In this document: positions 28,594 through 42,306 of the stretch, piece after piece
Layout: each line of letters starts with the position of its first letter
How positions within the stretch are numbered: the first letter of the stretch is position 1
Source: Azospirillum lipoferum
GTDB taxonomy: Bacteria > Pseudomonadota > Alphaproteobacteria > Azospirillales > Azospirillaceae
Reading direction: 5' to 3'
Assembly (NCBI RefSeq): GCF_024170005.1
Contig: NZ_JALJXJ010000008.1
Coordinates: 62,001-126,000 of the forward strand
DNA: 64,000 nt
Translations under genes and position numbers: made by a program
Notes under the pieces: generated by a model
Databases searched by the model: none
Seen by the model: only the letters and a program-made list of their open reading frames with translations
What the model was told of the DNA's origin: nothing

Positions 28594-28986
28594 GTGAAGT
28601 TCTCGACCCTCCTCGTCGCCGTCACCCTGTTCGCCGCCCCGGCCACGGCCTTCGCGCATGGTCCGAGCGTCGGCCCGCACGGCGGCCCGGTGACCGACGC
28701 CGGGACGTACCACACCGAGCTTGTCCTCCAGGGCAACGACGTCGTCCTGTACGTGACCGATGGGTCGGACAAGCCGGTCGACGTGGCCGGCGCCAAGGCC
28801 GAGGCCACCATCCTGGCCAACAAGCAGACCCAGAAGGTCGCGCTGGAACCGGCAGGCGCCAATGCGCTCAAGGGAAAGGCCAACCTGGGCGAGTCCCACG
28901 ACAGCGTGAAGGTGGTCACCGCCCTGACCATGCCCGGCCAGAAGCCGGTTCAGGCCCGTTTTGAAATGGGCCACGCCGGCCACTGA
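28594..28986 (+). CDS. Small periplasmic protein at the end of the efflux run
   Basis: 130 residues from a GTG at 28594 with AAGGA ten bases upstream; an ATG at 28567 would give an extension with no signal-peptide sense. The peptide KFSTLLVAVTLFAAPATAFA is a Sec signal, and the mature start HGPSVGPHGGPVTDAGTYH is His-rich. The remainder is a beta-rich domain ending EMGHAGH. Similar small proteins accompany heavy-metal RND systems. A periplasmic metal-delivery role is inference. Confidence 0.7.
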   Translation: MKFSTLLVAVTLFAAPATAFAHGPSVGPHGGPVTDAGTYHTELVLQGNDVVLYVTDGSDKPVDVAGAKAEATILANKQTQKVALEPAGANALKGKANLGESHDSVKVVTALTMPGQKPVQARFEMGHAGH

Positions 28987-29151
28987 GACCCCAGAGGTGG
29001 CATGAGGATCACCGCCTCATGCTACCCCGAACCAGGAGGCGCGCGATGGGCGCCAGGAAGAAACCCGCCACGTTGGCTGCGGCCTCGCTGATCGCCATGA
29101 GCGAGCGGTCGAAGAACTGAGGAGAGGGAAACCTCAGCCTGCACATCGGGA

Positions 29152-29182
29152 TTGACCTTCCAGTCACTGGAAGGCGGAGCAT
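29152..29182 (+). promoter_or_regulatory. CueR-type promoter upstream of the copper ATPase
   Basis: TTGACC (29152-29157) and GAGCAT (29177-29182) are 19 bases apart. Between them is a perfect dyad CCTTCCAGT-C-ACTGGAAGG (29156-29174). Spacing, dyad and the -35 match copA promoters controlled by CueR. The ATPase start codon is about 90 bases downstream. Confidence 0.75.
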
Positions 29183-29274
29183 GGGTTCCAAGGTCGCCGC
29201 CATACCCCAAACCCATGTGGCGCTGCGCAACACCGGAGGGTGCCGACGCCGGGCCTGCGAAGGGAGATGCGAAC

Positions 29275-31689
<2,415 letters not shown>

Positions 31690-31741
31690 GAACACGCGGG
31701 CTTCCTCCGAGGGGGGCCGAATCCGCGGGTGCAAACAGAAT

Positions 31742-31766
31742 GGGCGGAGCCTTGGCGACTCCGCCC
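31742..31766. terminator. Hairpin between convergent ATPase and gyrB
   Basis: GGGCGGAG (31742-31749) and CTCCGCCC (31759-31766) form an 8-pair stem with a 9-base loop between the convergent stop codons. A short T-run (CATCTTTT) lies about a dozen bases later on the + strand, so termination is plausible in either direction. Confidence 0.55.
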
Positions 31767-31805
31767 CCTGCTCTCATCTTTTGCTTAACTGACCAACCAC
31801 ACCGA

Positions 31806-34337
<2,532 letters not shown>

Positions 34338-34379
34338 TCAGCATGCTTTTTTTCCGGGCCTTCGCCAGGATTTCCACCC

Positions 34380-35576
34380 CTATCCGGGGCGGATGTGGGC
34401 GTCTTCGATGCGGAAGCGCCGCGCAGCGTCGCCAAGGGGGTCGAAAACCCCCTCGTCGGTGCCGGTCATCCAGGCCTGGGCGCCCAAGGCCAGGATTTCG
34501 CCGAACAGCGCGGCACGCCGGTCGGGGTCGAGATGGGCCGCCACCTCGTCCAGCAGCAGGATCGGCGCCGCTCCGCGTTCGGCCGCCAGCAGCCGGGCGT
34601 TGGCCAGAACAATGGCGATCAGCAGGGCCTTCTGCTCGCCGGTGGAGCACAGCGCCGCCGGCATGTCCTTGGGCGCATGGCGGACGGCGAGGTCGCTCTT
34701 GTGCGGTCCCACCGTGGCGCCGCCGCCGTCTGAATCGGCGCGGCGTCCGGCGCGCAAGCTGTCGCGCAGCGCATCCTCCGCCGCCAGCGCCGGACCTTCG
34801 TCCAGCCAGCGTTCCACCGTGCCGGCGACGGCGAGGTCGGCGCCGGGGAAGGGGCCGACCGAGCGGGCGCAGGCGGCGCGCAGCCGCTGCACCACCTCGC
34901 GCCTCGCCGCGGCGACGGCGATGCCGGTGGTCGCCATCTGGTCCTCCAGCGCGCCGAGCCAGCCCTCGTCGAAGCGGCCGTCGCGCAGCAGCCGGGCGCG
35001 TTCGCGCAGCGCATGCTCGTAGCGCGACAGCCGCCCGGCATGGGCGGGGTCGAAGCCGAAGACCAGCCGGTCGAGGAAGCGGCGCCGTCCGCTCGAGCCT
35101 TCGAGGAACAGGCGGTCCATCTGCGGCGTCAGCCAGACCATGGCGACATGTTCGGCCAGCGCCGTCTGGCCCTTGGCCGGATGGCCGTCGATGCGGACCA
35201 GCCGGCGGTCGCGGTCCGAGTTCCGGTTGCCGTCATGGGGTTCGCGGCCGGTGCCGATCTCCACCGGACCCAGCGGGGTGTCAAGCGTCGCCGCCACCGC
35301 CCAGCCGGCGCCGGGGGGCGAGCCCAGCCGCTCCACCTCGGCCAGCCGGGCGCCGCGGATGCCCCGGCCGGGGGCGAGGAAGCTGACGGCTTCCAGCAGA
35401 TTGGTCTTGCCGGCGCCGTTCGGGCCGATCAGCGCGACGGGACGGTGGTCGGGTTCCAGCCGTGCCGAGGCATAACCGCGGAAGCGCGTCAGCGTCATCC
35501 GCCGGACGGACAACGCCGGGGCCTGGGCCGGAGTCAAAGCCGGAGTTGCGGCGGACACCGGGGTGCCGCCGCTCAT
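34380..35576 (-). CDS. recF: DNA replication/repair protein RecF
   Basis: 398 residues from the ATG at 35576; a TTG seven codons upstream is an alternative. The Walker A is LIGPNGAGKTNLLEAVS, the signature region is ALCSTGEQKALLIAIVLANA, and Walker B is PILLLDEVAAHLDPDRR. RecF is an SMC-like ATPase that helps load RecA at gaps with RecO and RecR. It lies between dnaN and gyrB, the classical order, with 64 bases to dnaN and 90 to gyrB. The first 30 residues before VRRMTLTRFRGY are Ala/Pro-rich and probably not structured. Confidence 0.95.
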   Translation of the reverse strand: MSGGTPVSAATPALTPAQAPALSVRRMTLTRFRGYASARLEPDHRPVALIGPNGAGKTNLLEAVSFLAPGRGIRGARLAEVERLGSPPGAGWAVAATLDTPLGPVEIGTGREPHDGNRNSDRDRRLVRIDGHPAKGQTALAEHVAMVWLTPQMDRLFLEGSSGRRRFLDRLVFGFDPAHAGRLSRYEHALRERARLLRDGRFDEGWLGALEDQMATTGIAVAAARREVVQRLRAACARSVGPFPGADLAVAGTVERWLDEGPALAAEDALRDSLRAGRRADSDGGGATVGPHKSDLAVRHAPKDMPAALCSTGEQKALLIAIVLANARLLAAERGAAPILLLDEVAAHLDPDRRAALFGEILALGAQAWMTGTDEGVFDPLGDAARRFRIEDAHIRPG

Positions 35577-35640
35577 CGAGACTGCCGTGTGCTGCAACTG
35601 GTCCGTTCCGCCTGGGGCGGGGAGGATCCCCGCAGTCCCA

Positions 35641-36771
35641 TCACACGCGCATCGGCATCAGGACGTAGAGCGCGGTGGAGTCGGCGACGTCGCGGATGAT
35701 GGTCGGCGACGCGGCGTCGGCCAGCGTGAACTGGGCGCCCTCGCCCTCGATCTGCTGCGTGATGTCCAGCAGATAGCGAGAGTTGAAGCCGATTTCCAGG
35801 GGGGACTCCTGGTAATTGACCTCCAGCTCCTCGGTGGCGCTGCCCGATTCCGGGCTGGTGGCCGACAGGGTCAGCGCACCGCGGACCAGCGACAGCTTCA
35901 CCGCCCGGCTCTTCTCGGTGGAGATGGTGGCGACGCGGTCGACGGCGGCGGCGAACAGCTTGGCGTCCACCTCCATCACCTTGTCGTTGCCGACCGGGAT
36001 CACCCGCTCATAGTCGGGGAAGGTGCCGTCGATCAGCTTAGAGGTGACGACGACGCTGTCGAAGCCGAAGCGGATCTTGTTGTCGGACAGCGACAGCTCG
36101 ATGCGGTCGGCGGCCTCGTCCACCAGCTTGCGGATCTCGGTGACGGTCTTGCGCGGGATGATGACGCCGGGAATGCCCTCGGCGCCGTCCGGTAGCGGCA
36201 TCTCGACCCGCGCCAGCCGGTGGCCGTCGGTGGCGACGGCGCGCAGCACCGGCGTCTCCAGGCTGCCCATCTTGCTCTTGGCGGCGTGCAGGTAGATGCC
36301 GTTCAGGTAGTAGCGCGTCTCCTCGGTGGAGATGGCGAAGCGGGTGCGGTCGATCAGCCCGCGCAGGTCGGCGGCGGCGACCGAGAAATTATGCTTCAGG
36401 TCGCCGCTGGACAGCTGCGGGAAATCCTCCACCGGCAGGCAGGACAGCTTGAACTGCGAGCGGCCGGCGCGCAGCGTCAGGACGGTGCCGTCGCCGCCGA
36501 TGTCCAGCTCCACCTGGCTGCCGTCGGGCAGCTTGCGGACGATGTCGAACAGGGTGTGGGCGGGAGCGGTGGTGCCGCCGGGACGCCCGACCGTCGCCGG
36601 GACGGTCTCCACGATCTCCAGGTCCATGTCGGTGGCGGCCAGCGACAGTTCGCCGTCGCCGGCGCGCAGCAGGACGTTGGACAGGATCGGAATGGTGTTC
36701 CGCCGCTCGACCACACTCTGCACGTGACCCAGGGAACGGAGAAGGGCGGCGCGTTCGATGGTGATGTTCAT
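35641..36771 (-). CDS. dnaN: DNA polymerase III beta sliding clamp
   Basis: 376 residues from the ATG at 36771 (MNITIERAALLRSLGHVQSV); longer in-frame extensions lack family similarity. Three repeated clamp domains are visible, with ERRNTIPILSNVLLRAGDGE in the first and the C-terminal ALYVLMPMRV, which carries the conserved MPMR end that forms part of the partner-binding pocket. The ring tethers the replicase to DNA. dnaA, which usually precedes it, is not next to it here. Confidence 0.97.
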   Translation of the reverse strand: MNITIERAALLRSLGHVQSVVERRNTIPILSNVLLRAGDGELSLAATDMDLEIVETVPATVGRPGGTTAPAHTLFDIVRKLPDGSQVELDIGGDGTVLTLRAGRSQFKLSCLPVEDFPQLSSGDLKHNFSVAAADLRGLIDRTRFAISTEETRYYLNGIYLHAAKSKMGSLETPVLRAVATDGHRLARVEMPLPDGAEGIPGVIIPRKTVTEIRKLVDEAADRIELSLSDNKIRFGFDSVVVTSKLIDGTFPDYERVIPVGNDKVMEVDAKLFAAAVDRVATISTEKSRAVKLSLVRGALTLSATSPESGSATEELEVNYQESPLEIGFNSRYLLDITQQIEGEGAQFTLADAASPTIIRDVADSTALYVLMPMRV

Positions 36772-36931
36772 GCTGGTGTCGTCTCGACGGGAGGAGTGAC
36801 CGGAAAGCGGAACCACCGGGGTTTCGGGCTGTTTTTCCCAGCCGTCCCGCCCCGAGCGGGCGCGCATCATACCACATCGACGGTTGCGTCGAACCAAATT
36901 GTTGCGGCTAAGGCCTTCGGCCGAAGGGGAT

Positions 36932-38662
36932 TCACGCCTCCGCCCGCCGCCTCCCTTCATGTAGCCGCAGAATGTCGACGAAGTCGGCGCTTTGCCAGTT
37001 GCGCGACCGGCTCAGCTCGCGGCGGACGCTGGCGACGAAGGCGTCGATCACCGCCCATTCGTCGGCCGCGATCTCTCCATCCGCCTCCAGATAGCTGTGG
37101 ACGACCCGATGCAGGCCCTGGCTGACCGGGCTGATCCAGCCATCCACCGTCTCGCCCATCGCCACCATCAGCCGGCGGATGCGCAGCATATGCGCCATGC
37201 GGTGGGCCGGCTTCTCCTGCGGTTCGGCCTTCATCGCGTGGAGGAAGGCGAGGCGTCCGGTCTCCACCGCATAGAGGCGCAGCGACTTCAGTTCCGGGTT
37301 GGCATAGCCTGCGGCGCCAAGATAGCGGCCCCAGCGCCAGACCAGCTCCAGCAGCCAGACGATGTCCTCGTGGTCGGGAACCGGGGCGTGGCGGGCGTTC
37401 ATCGCCGCCTGCAGCCGGGCGGCCAGCGCCGGCATCACCGTGCCGGTCAACTCCCGGCTGACCGCCGCCAGTTCCGCCCGCAAGGCCGGGCCGGTGGAGC
37501 GGCTGGCGAGGAAGCCGGTGCCGGCCAGCGCGGTCAGCGCCCGGTCGAACCGCTCCACCGCCTCGTGCAGCAGGGCGCGGGTCGGGACAGGTGCCGACAG
37601 CACGCCGCCATCCTGGATGTCCATGTCGCCGAACATGCCGTCCACCACCTCGCGGATGGTGGTGCAGGCGGCGTGGAAATGGCAGAGCAGGGCGCGCAGC
37701 AGCGGATGCGACTCGCGCACTGCCGGTCCGCCATGCTCGCGGACATGGCGCAGGAACACATCATACCGCCGCTTGACGTTCAGGCCGTAGAGCGGGGCGA
37801 ACCAGGCCAGCAGCTGCGACTGGTCGCGGAAGGGGAGGCCGAGGTCGCGCACCCGGCGGACGAAGCCGACCATCAGCGCCGACTGGCAATCGACCTCGGC
37901 CGACCGGGGATCGGAGGCGCCTTGCATCTCCCCCATCCGCAGTTCTTCGATGTCGCGGCGCATCCGCTCGGTCAGCGGCACCAGCACCGCGTTGTGCTCC
38001 AGCAGCGCGCGGACGAAGCCCAGCAGGTCGCCGTCGATCGGCGCCTTGCGGCCGAGATATTGGGTGCGCAGCCGGGCGTCGTGCAGCGCCTCGTCATTGG
38101 CCAGCGCCAGGAACCGGTCGGTCAGCTTGCGGTCGCCGGCCATGGCATAGAGGAAGTCCAGCGCCTCCTTCCGCATCAGCTCGCGCATCACCATCGCGTC
38201 GGGGCTGGCCAGCACGGCGTCCAGCATCGCCTCGCGTGCCATGGTGTCGAGCCGGCTCTGCACCTCCGCCGCCAGTCCCGGAAAGGCATGGCGGGCCAGT
38301 GCCGCCCAGATGCCGCCCATGTCCACCCGCTGGACCAGCGCCGGCACCGACTCAGGCGAGCGGTAGAGGATGGGATCGTCGACCAGGAAGGGTTCGAACA
38401 GGCTGGTGAACAGCCGCCGCGCCTTCATCGGCCGCAGGCGGTTGAAATGGTCGACCAGCGCATCGCGCAGATGTCGCGCCCGCTCGGCATTCGGACTGGC
38501 TGCTCCTTCGACCGCGTCCAGCACCGACCGGATGGCGTGCATGGGGATGCGGGCGACGACCTCGTCCATCTGGCGTCGGAAGGCGGCGGTATCCACGCCG
38601 TCCCCGCCCGGCGAAGGGCTGGCGGGTGGACTGGAGAGGGTGGCCGTCGGCGTGCTGTTCAT
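36932..38662 (-). CDS. Large helical protein of unknown function
   Basis: 576 residues from the ATG at 38662, eight bases after a GAGGTG; a GTG at 38668 is too close to that site. No signal peptide or membrane segment is visible. The sequence is almost entirely amphipathic helix, rich in Arg, Ala and Leu, with no recognised catalytic motif. Blocks such as HFNRLRPMKARRLFTSLFEPFLVDDP and DEWAVIDAFVASVRRELSRS look conserved in style. It lies 160 bases upstream of dnaN on the same strand, where dnaA would often be. No function is assigned. Confidence 0.75.
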   Translation of the reverse strand: MNSTPTATLSSPPASPSPGGDGVDTAAFRRQMDEVVARIPMHAIRSVLDAVEGAASPNAERARHLRDALVDHFNRLRPMKARRLFTSLFEPFLVDDPILYRSPESVPALVQRVDMGGIWAALARHAFPGLAAEVQSRLDTMAREAMLDAVLASPDAMVMRELMRKEALDFLYAMAGDRKLTDRFLALANDEALHDARLRTQYLGRKAPIDGDLLGFVRALLEHNAVLVPLTERMRRDIEELRMGEMQGASDPRSAEVDCQSALMVGFVRRVRDLGLPFRDQSQLLAWFAPLYGLNVKRRYDVFLRHVREHGGPAVRESHPLLRALLCHFHAACTTIREVVDGMFGDMDIQDGGVLSAPVPTRALLHEAVERFDRALTALAGTGFLASRSTGPALRAELAAVSRELTGTVMPALAARLQAAMNARHAPVPDHEDIVWLLELVWRWGRYLGAAGYANPELKSLRLYAVETGRLAFLHAMKAEPQEKPAHRMAHMLRIRRLMVAMGETVDGWISPVSQGLHRVVHSYLEADGEIAADEWAVIDAFVASVRRELSRSRNWQSADFVDILRLHEGRRRAEA

Positions 38663-38831
38663 GCGCACAACACCTCGCGGGATGGTCGTCGGCTGGGCGC
38701 TTATGATCCCGCGAGATTATTAAATATCTTTTGCTAATGCCACGCGTGTCTTCGATCGAGTGTTATGATTACTGGCATATGTCGGGGAATTGTTTTGTAA
38801 CCTTAGCTTTACCTTTTGCCCCTGCTCTTGG

Positions 38832-39707
38832 TTACAGCCCAGCCGCCAGCTGGGCCTCCAGCCCGGCGCGATAGTCGGGATAGGACAGGGTGACGCCGAG
38901 CTGGCGCTTGATGCGGTCGTTCTTCACCCGGCGGCAGTCGGTGTAGAAGCTGGCGGCCATCGGCGACATCTCCGCCTGATCGAAGGGCACCAGCGGCGGC
39001 GGCTCCACCCCCAGCAGGCGGCAGGCATACTCCACCACCTCGTGCGACGGGCTCGGCAGGTCGTCGGCGACGTTGTAGATGGCGCCCAGCGTCGGCCGCG
39101 CCATCGACGCGCGCAGCGTGCCGGCGATGTCGTCGACATGGATGCGGCAGAAGACCTGACCCGGCTTGTCGACCCGCTTGGCGATGCCGTCGCGCACCGA
39201 ATCGATGGCGCTGCGGCCGGGGCCGTAGATTCCGGCCAGCCGGAACAGATGCATCGGCACGCCATACTGGCGGTACAGGTTCAGCCAGCCGCGTTCGGCC
39301 TCCACCCGCCGCTTCTGCCGCTCGCCGGTCGGCTTCAGCCAGGACGCCTCGCTCACCCACTCGCCGCCGGTGTCGCCATAGACGCCGGTGGTGGACAGAT
39401 AGCCGGCCCAGTCCAGGGTGCGCAGGTCGGCCAGATCGCGGGCATGCTGGTCCAGCACCGGGTCGCCCTTGCCGTCGGGCGGGATGCTGACCAGCAGATG
39501 GGTGGTGCCGGCCAGCGCCGCCTTGGCATCCGCCAGCGGCCGGCCGCGGTCGAACAGGAAGGCTTCGATGCCCTGGGCTTCCAACTCCGCCTTCTTCTCC
39601 TCGCTGCGGCAGGTGGCGGCGATGCGCCATCCCTCGGCGCGCAGCCGATCGGCGAAGACGCGGGCGCTGTAGCCGGGGCCGAACACGAACAGGCGGGGAT
39701 CGGTCAT
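38832..39707 (-). CDS. NAD-dependent epimerase/dehydratase-like protein (YeeZ-type)
   Basis: 291 residues from the ATG at 39707. The N-terminus LFVFGPGYSARVFADRLRAEG has a GxGxxxx variant of the Rossmann loop, and the middle has YLSTTGVYGDTGGEWVSE with the Thr/Tyr of extended SDR enzymes and LAGIYGPGRSAID. The pattern matches YeeZ-like SDR proteins of unknown substrate. It ends in an AT-rich intergenic stretch before the 576-residue gene and is divergent from the TPR gene. Confidence 0.82.
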   Translation of the reverse strand: MTDPRLFVFGPGYSARVFADRLRAEGWRIAATCRSEEKKAELEAQGIEAFLFDRGRPLADAKAALAGTTHLLVSIPPDGKGDPVLDQHARDLADLRTLDWAGYLSTTGVYGDTGGEWVSEASWLKPTGERQKRRVEAERGWLNLYRQYGVPMHLFRLAGIYGPGRSAIDSVRDGIAKRVDKPGQVFCRIHVDDIAGTLRASMARPTLGAIYNVADDLPSPSHEVVEYACRLLGVEPPPLVPFDQAEMSPMAASFYTDCRRVKNDRIKRQLGVTLSYPDYRAGLEAQLAAGL

Positions 39708-39821
39708 CACGGGCGGTTCCGGTTGGGGAGGGGCGGTGGACTATGTACAGCCGGGGACGGGCCACCGGTTTGGTGTGGGGGACTTGCGCCCCGCCCGGCG
39801 ATGGCGGAGTGTAAAGGCACC

Positions 39822-40673
39822 ATGACCCGACGCAATCCCTACCTTTCCGCCGCCCTTGCGATGGGGCTTTTCGCAATCCTCCCGGCTCCGCTGACGGCGG
39901 CCCAGGCCCCCGCCCCGGCTGCCGCCGCTCCCGCCGCCGGCGCCTCCTCCGCTCTCGACCGCAACCGGGAGCTGCAGGCCTGCGCCGCCAAGGCGGAGGC
40001 CAATCCCGACGGCGCCCTGGCCGACGCCAGACGCTGGCAGGAGCAGGGCGGCGGCGATTCCGCCAAGCTCTGCGGGGCGCTGGCGCTGTTCCACGCCGGC
40101 GACTTCAAGGCGGCCGGTACCCAGATGGAGGCGCTGGTGCCGACGCTGGGCAAGGACGATCCCAGGGCCGCTGCCTCGCTGCTCGGCCGGGCCGGCTGGG
40201 CGTGGCTGCGGGCCGGCGACCAGGGGCGGGCGGAGCGGCTCTACAGCGCCGCCCTCGACAAGACGCCGGACGACATCGACCTGCTGATCGACCGCGCCTT
40301 CGCCCGTGCCGAGGGCGAACGCTTCTGGGACGCCATCACCGACCTGGACGCGGCACTGTCGCGCGACCCGAAGCGGGCCGACGCCTATCTCTACCGGGCG
40401 AGTGCCCACAAGGCGCTGTCCAACTACCGGCAGGCGCTGGCCGACATCGATCAGGCGCTGGAACTGAAGCCTGGCGACCCGGAGGCGATCCTGCTGCGCG
40501 GCAACGTCAAGGCGCTGGGTGGCAACCTGGGGGCAGCGCGCGACGACTGGTCGCTGGCCCGTCGCGTCGCCCCCGACAGCGAATGGGGCCGCGCCGCCGC
40601 CGACAATCTTGCCCGCACCGCGGAGGTGGCGGGGGCGGCAGGTAAGGATACGGCAAAGCCGAAGTCTCCCTGA
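39822..40673 (+). CDS. Secreted tetratricopeptide-repeat protein
   Basis: 283 residues from the ATG at 39822. A signal peptide (LSAALAMGLFAILPAPLTAA) precedes an Ala/Pro-rich spacer. From about residue 105, TPR units appear: AGWAWLRAGDQGRAERLYSA, then AFARAEGERFWDAITDLDAA, SAHKALSNYRQALADIDQAL and RGNVKALGGNLGAARDDWSL, each with the W/L/G/Y-A-P spacing. TPRs make protein contacts, so a scaffold role in the periplasm is likely. An upstream ATG (39801) is an alternative start. Confidence 0.8.
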   Translation: MTRRNPYLSAALAMGLFAILPAPLTAAQAPAPAAAAPAAGASSALDRNRELQACAAKAEANPDGALADARRWQEQGGGDSAKLCGALALFHAGDFKAAGTQMEALVPTLGKDDPRAAASLLGRAGWAWLRAGDQGRAERLYSAALDKTPDDIDLLIDRAFARAEGERFWDAITDLDAALSRDPKRADAYLYRASAHKALSNYRQALADIDQALELKPGDPEAILLRGNVKALGGNLGAARDDWSLARRVAPDSEWGRAAADNLARTAEVAGAAGKDTAKPKSP

Positions 40674-40828
40674 TACCCGTTGGTGTCTGGGGTAAAAACG
40701 CCTGACCTCAAGACTTTCCCCGATACAGGTACGGGCCGCCGACGTTCCTCTGCGGTCCGTTTTGCCGTCCGCCCTCACCGCCGTCCTTACCAGATCGGTG
40801 GAGGAACTTCGCCGCCCGTGCCGCCATT

Positions 40829-40862
40829 TTCCTGTTCAATGCTGGTTCCTGTTCAATGCTGG
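40829..40862 (+). repeat. Exact 17-base tandem duplication
   Basis: TTCCTGTTCAATGCTGG occurs twice in direct succession (40829-40845 and 40846-40862), just upstream of the hydrolase gene. Both copies carry an ATG, but neither is a likely start because GGGGAGGG and the ATG at 40886 follow. It looks like a recent slippage event. Confidence 0.9.
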
Positions 40863-40885
40863 AAAGGGAAAGCGGGGAGGGTACG

Positions 40886-41755
40886 ATGTTCGAAGGATTC
40901 GCGCTGGAGACCGTCGAACTGCCGGACGCGACCCTGCGGGTCCGGCATGGCGGGCAGGGCAGTCCGGTCCTGCTGCTCCACGGCCATCCGCGCACCCATG
41001 CGACCTGGCATCGGGTGGCGCCGCTGCTGGCGGCCTCCCACAGCGTGGTCTGCCCGGACCTGCGGGGGTTCGGCCAGTCGTCGAAGCCGGCGGACCGGCC
41101 GGATCACGCCAATTCCTCCAAACGGGCCAAGGCGCTGGATTGCCTCGCCCTGATGCGGCACCTCGGCTTCGAGCGCTTCGCCGTCGTCGGCCACGACCGC
41201 GGGTCCTATACGGCGTTCCGTCTGGCGATGGACCATCCCGCCGCCGTCACCCGCCTCGCGCTGCTCGACGGCGTACCGATCTGGGAGGCCCTGGAGCGGT
41301 GCGATGCCCGCTTTGCCCGCGCCTGGTGGCACTGGTTCTTCTACGCCCAGCCGGACAAGCCGGAGCGCGCCATCCTGGCCGATCCCGATGCCTGGTATGG
41401 CGGCTCGGCAGACGCGATGGGGCAGGAGGCCTACCGGGATTTCCGCGCGGCCATCCATGATCCTGCCACCGTGCACGGCATGCTGGAGGATTACCGCGCC
41501 GGGCTGGGCATCGACCGCGACCACGATGCGGCCGACCGCGCGGCCGGACGGCGGCTGGCTTGTCCGGTGCTGGCCCTGTGGTCGTTGCGGGACGATCTGG
41601 AGGAACTCTACGGTGACGTTCTGGCAGTCTGGCGACCCTGGGCGCCGGACCTGCGTGGGCGCGGCCTGGATTGCGGCCACCACATGGCGGAGGAGCTGCC
41701 CGACGAACTGGCTCGGAAGCTTCTGGATTTCCTCGGCACTCCGTCGGCCGGATAA
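40886..41755 (+). CDS. Alpha/beta hydrolase, haloacetate dehalogenase-like
   Basis: 289 residues from the ATG at 40886, with GGGGAGGG upstream. The oxyanion motif is LLLHGHPRTHATW, the nucleophile elbow is VVGHDRGSY with Asp rather than Ser, and the late His lies in LDCGHHMAEE. WHWFFYAQPDKPER matches the halide/fluoride-binding His-Trp region of haloacetate and fluoroacetate dehalogenases. The Arg directly after the nucleophile is kept, but the second carboxylate-binding Arg (three residues further in the characterised fluoroacetate enzyme) is Tyr here, so the substrate may differ. It stands alone, followed by a strong terminator. Confidence 0.8.
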   Translation: MFEGFALETVELPDATLRVRHGGQGSPVLLLHGHPRTHATWHRVAPLLAASHSVVCPDLRGFGQSSKPADRPDHANSSKRAKALDCLALMRHLGFERFAVVGHDRGSYTAFRLAMDHPAAVTRLALLDGVPIWEALERCDARFARAWWHWFFYAQPDKPERAILADPDAWYGGSADAMGQEAYRDFRAAIHDPATVHGMLEDYRAGLGIDRDHDAADRAAGRRLACPVLALWSLRDDLEELYGDVLAVWRPWAPDLRGRGLDCGHHMAEELPDELARKLLDFLGTPSAG

Positions 41756-41766
41756 AACGGCCCAAC

Positions 41767-41806
41767 GGAAAAGCCCCGCCGCGGTGGCCGCGGGCGGGGC
41801 TTTTCC
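41767..41806. terminator. Strong bidirectional intrinsic terminator
   Basis: A 14-pair stem (GGAAAAGCCCCGCC at 41767-41780 with GGCGGGGCTTTTCC at 41793-41806), extended by GCGG/CCGC at the inside, is flanked by A-runs and T-runs. It lies between the convergent hydrolase and trxA genes and can terminate both. Confidence 0.92.
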
Positions 41807-41833
41807 TTACCTGAACTCTGTCCAGATGCCGGC

Positions 41834-42157
41834 TTACAGCGCCGAGTCGACCCACTGGAACAGCGCACCCTTGGGCAGGGCGCCGATCTTGGTGGCGGCG
41901 ACGCTGCCGTCCTTGAACAGCATCAGGGTCGGGATGCCGCGCACGCCGTACTTGCCCGGGGTGCCCGGGTTCTCGTCGATGTTCAGCTTGGCGACCGTGA
42001 CCTTGCCCTCATACTCGCCGGCCAGCTCGTCGAGCGCCGGGGCGATCATCTTGCAGGGGCCGCACCATTCCGCCCAGAAATCGACCAGGACCGGGCCGCT
42101 GGCCTTCAGGACGTCCTGCTCGAAGCTGTCGTCGGTAACCTTGATGGTGGTGCTCAT
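41834..42157 (-). CDS. trxA: Thioredoxin 1
   Basis: 107 residues, the usual length. The active site [13 protein letters not shown] and the cis-proline GIPTLMLF are intact. AAGAGGT precedes the ATG at 42157. It reduces cytoplasmic disulfides with NADPH from thioredoxin reductase. Its place after addA is common in alphaproteobacteria; a hairpin lies between the two, so trxA probably also has its own promoter. Confidence 0.97.
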   Translation of the reverse strand: MSTTIKVTDDSFEQDVLKASGPVLVDFWAEWCGPCKMIAPALDELAGEYEGKVTVAKLNIDENPGTPGKYGVRGIPTLMLFKDGSVAATKIGALPKGALFQWVDSAL

Positions 42158-42260
42158 GTGACCTCTTGCCTTGAGTCGGAAGCGCCGCGGACCGGTTGTG
42201 AAAGGCCGGCGGGCATCGCCCCGTCAGTGGAATTGAGCAAAATGTAGGGCGGAGGCGCCC

Positions 42261-42301
42261 GGCCGGTCAAGTCACCCCATCTTTTGGGTGACCCACCGGC
42301 C
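42261..42301 (-). terminator. Hairpin after addA
   Basis: Two nested arms, GGCCGGT (42261-42267) with ACCGGCC (42295-42301) and GTCACCC (42271-42277) with GGGTGAC (42286-42292), form a long stem a few bases beyond the addA stop codon. It lacks a clear T-run on the minus strand, so it may be a pause or a partial terminator before trxA. Confidence 0.5.
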
Positions 42302-42306
42302 GGCCC

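Noticed and set aside
29046..29120. A 24-residue + strand frame ([20 protein letters not shown]...) before the ATPase promoter
   Set aside because: It is too short, has no family sense and lies upstream of the CueR-type promoter; the reverse strand also gives a hydrophobic frame without support.
41767..41806. The strong hairpin after the hydrolase as a possible small RNA
   Set aside because: Symmetric A/T-runs between convergent genes fit a bidirectional terminator and no promoter is seen.
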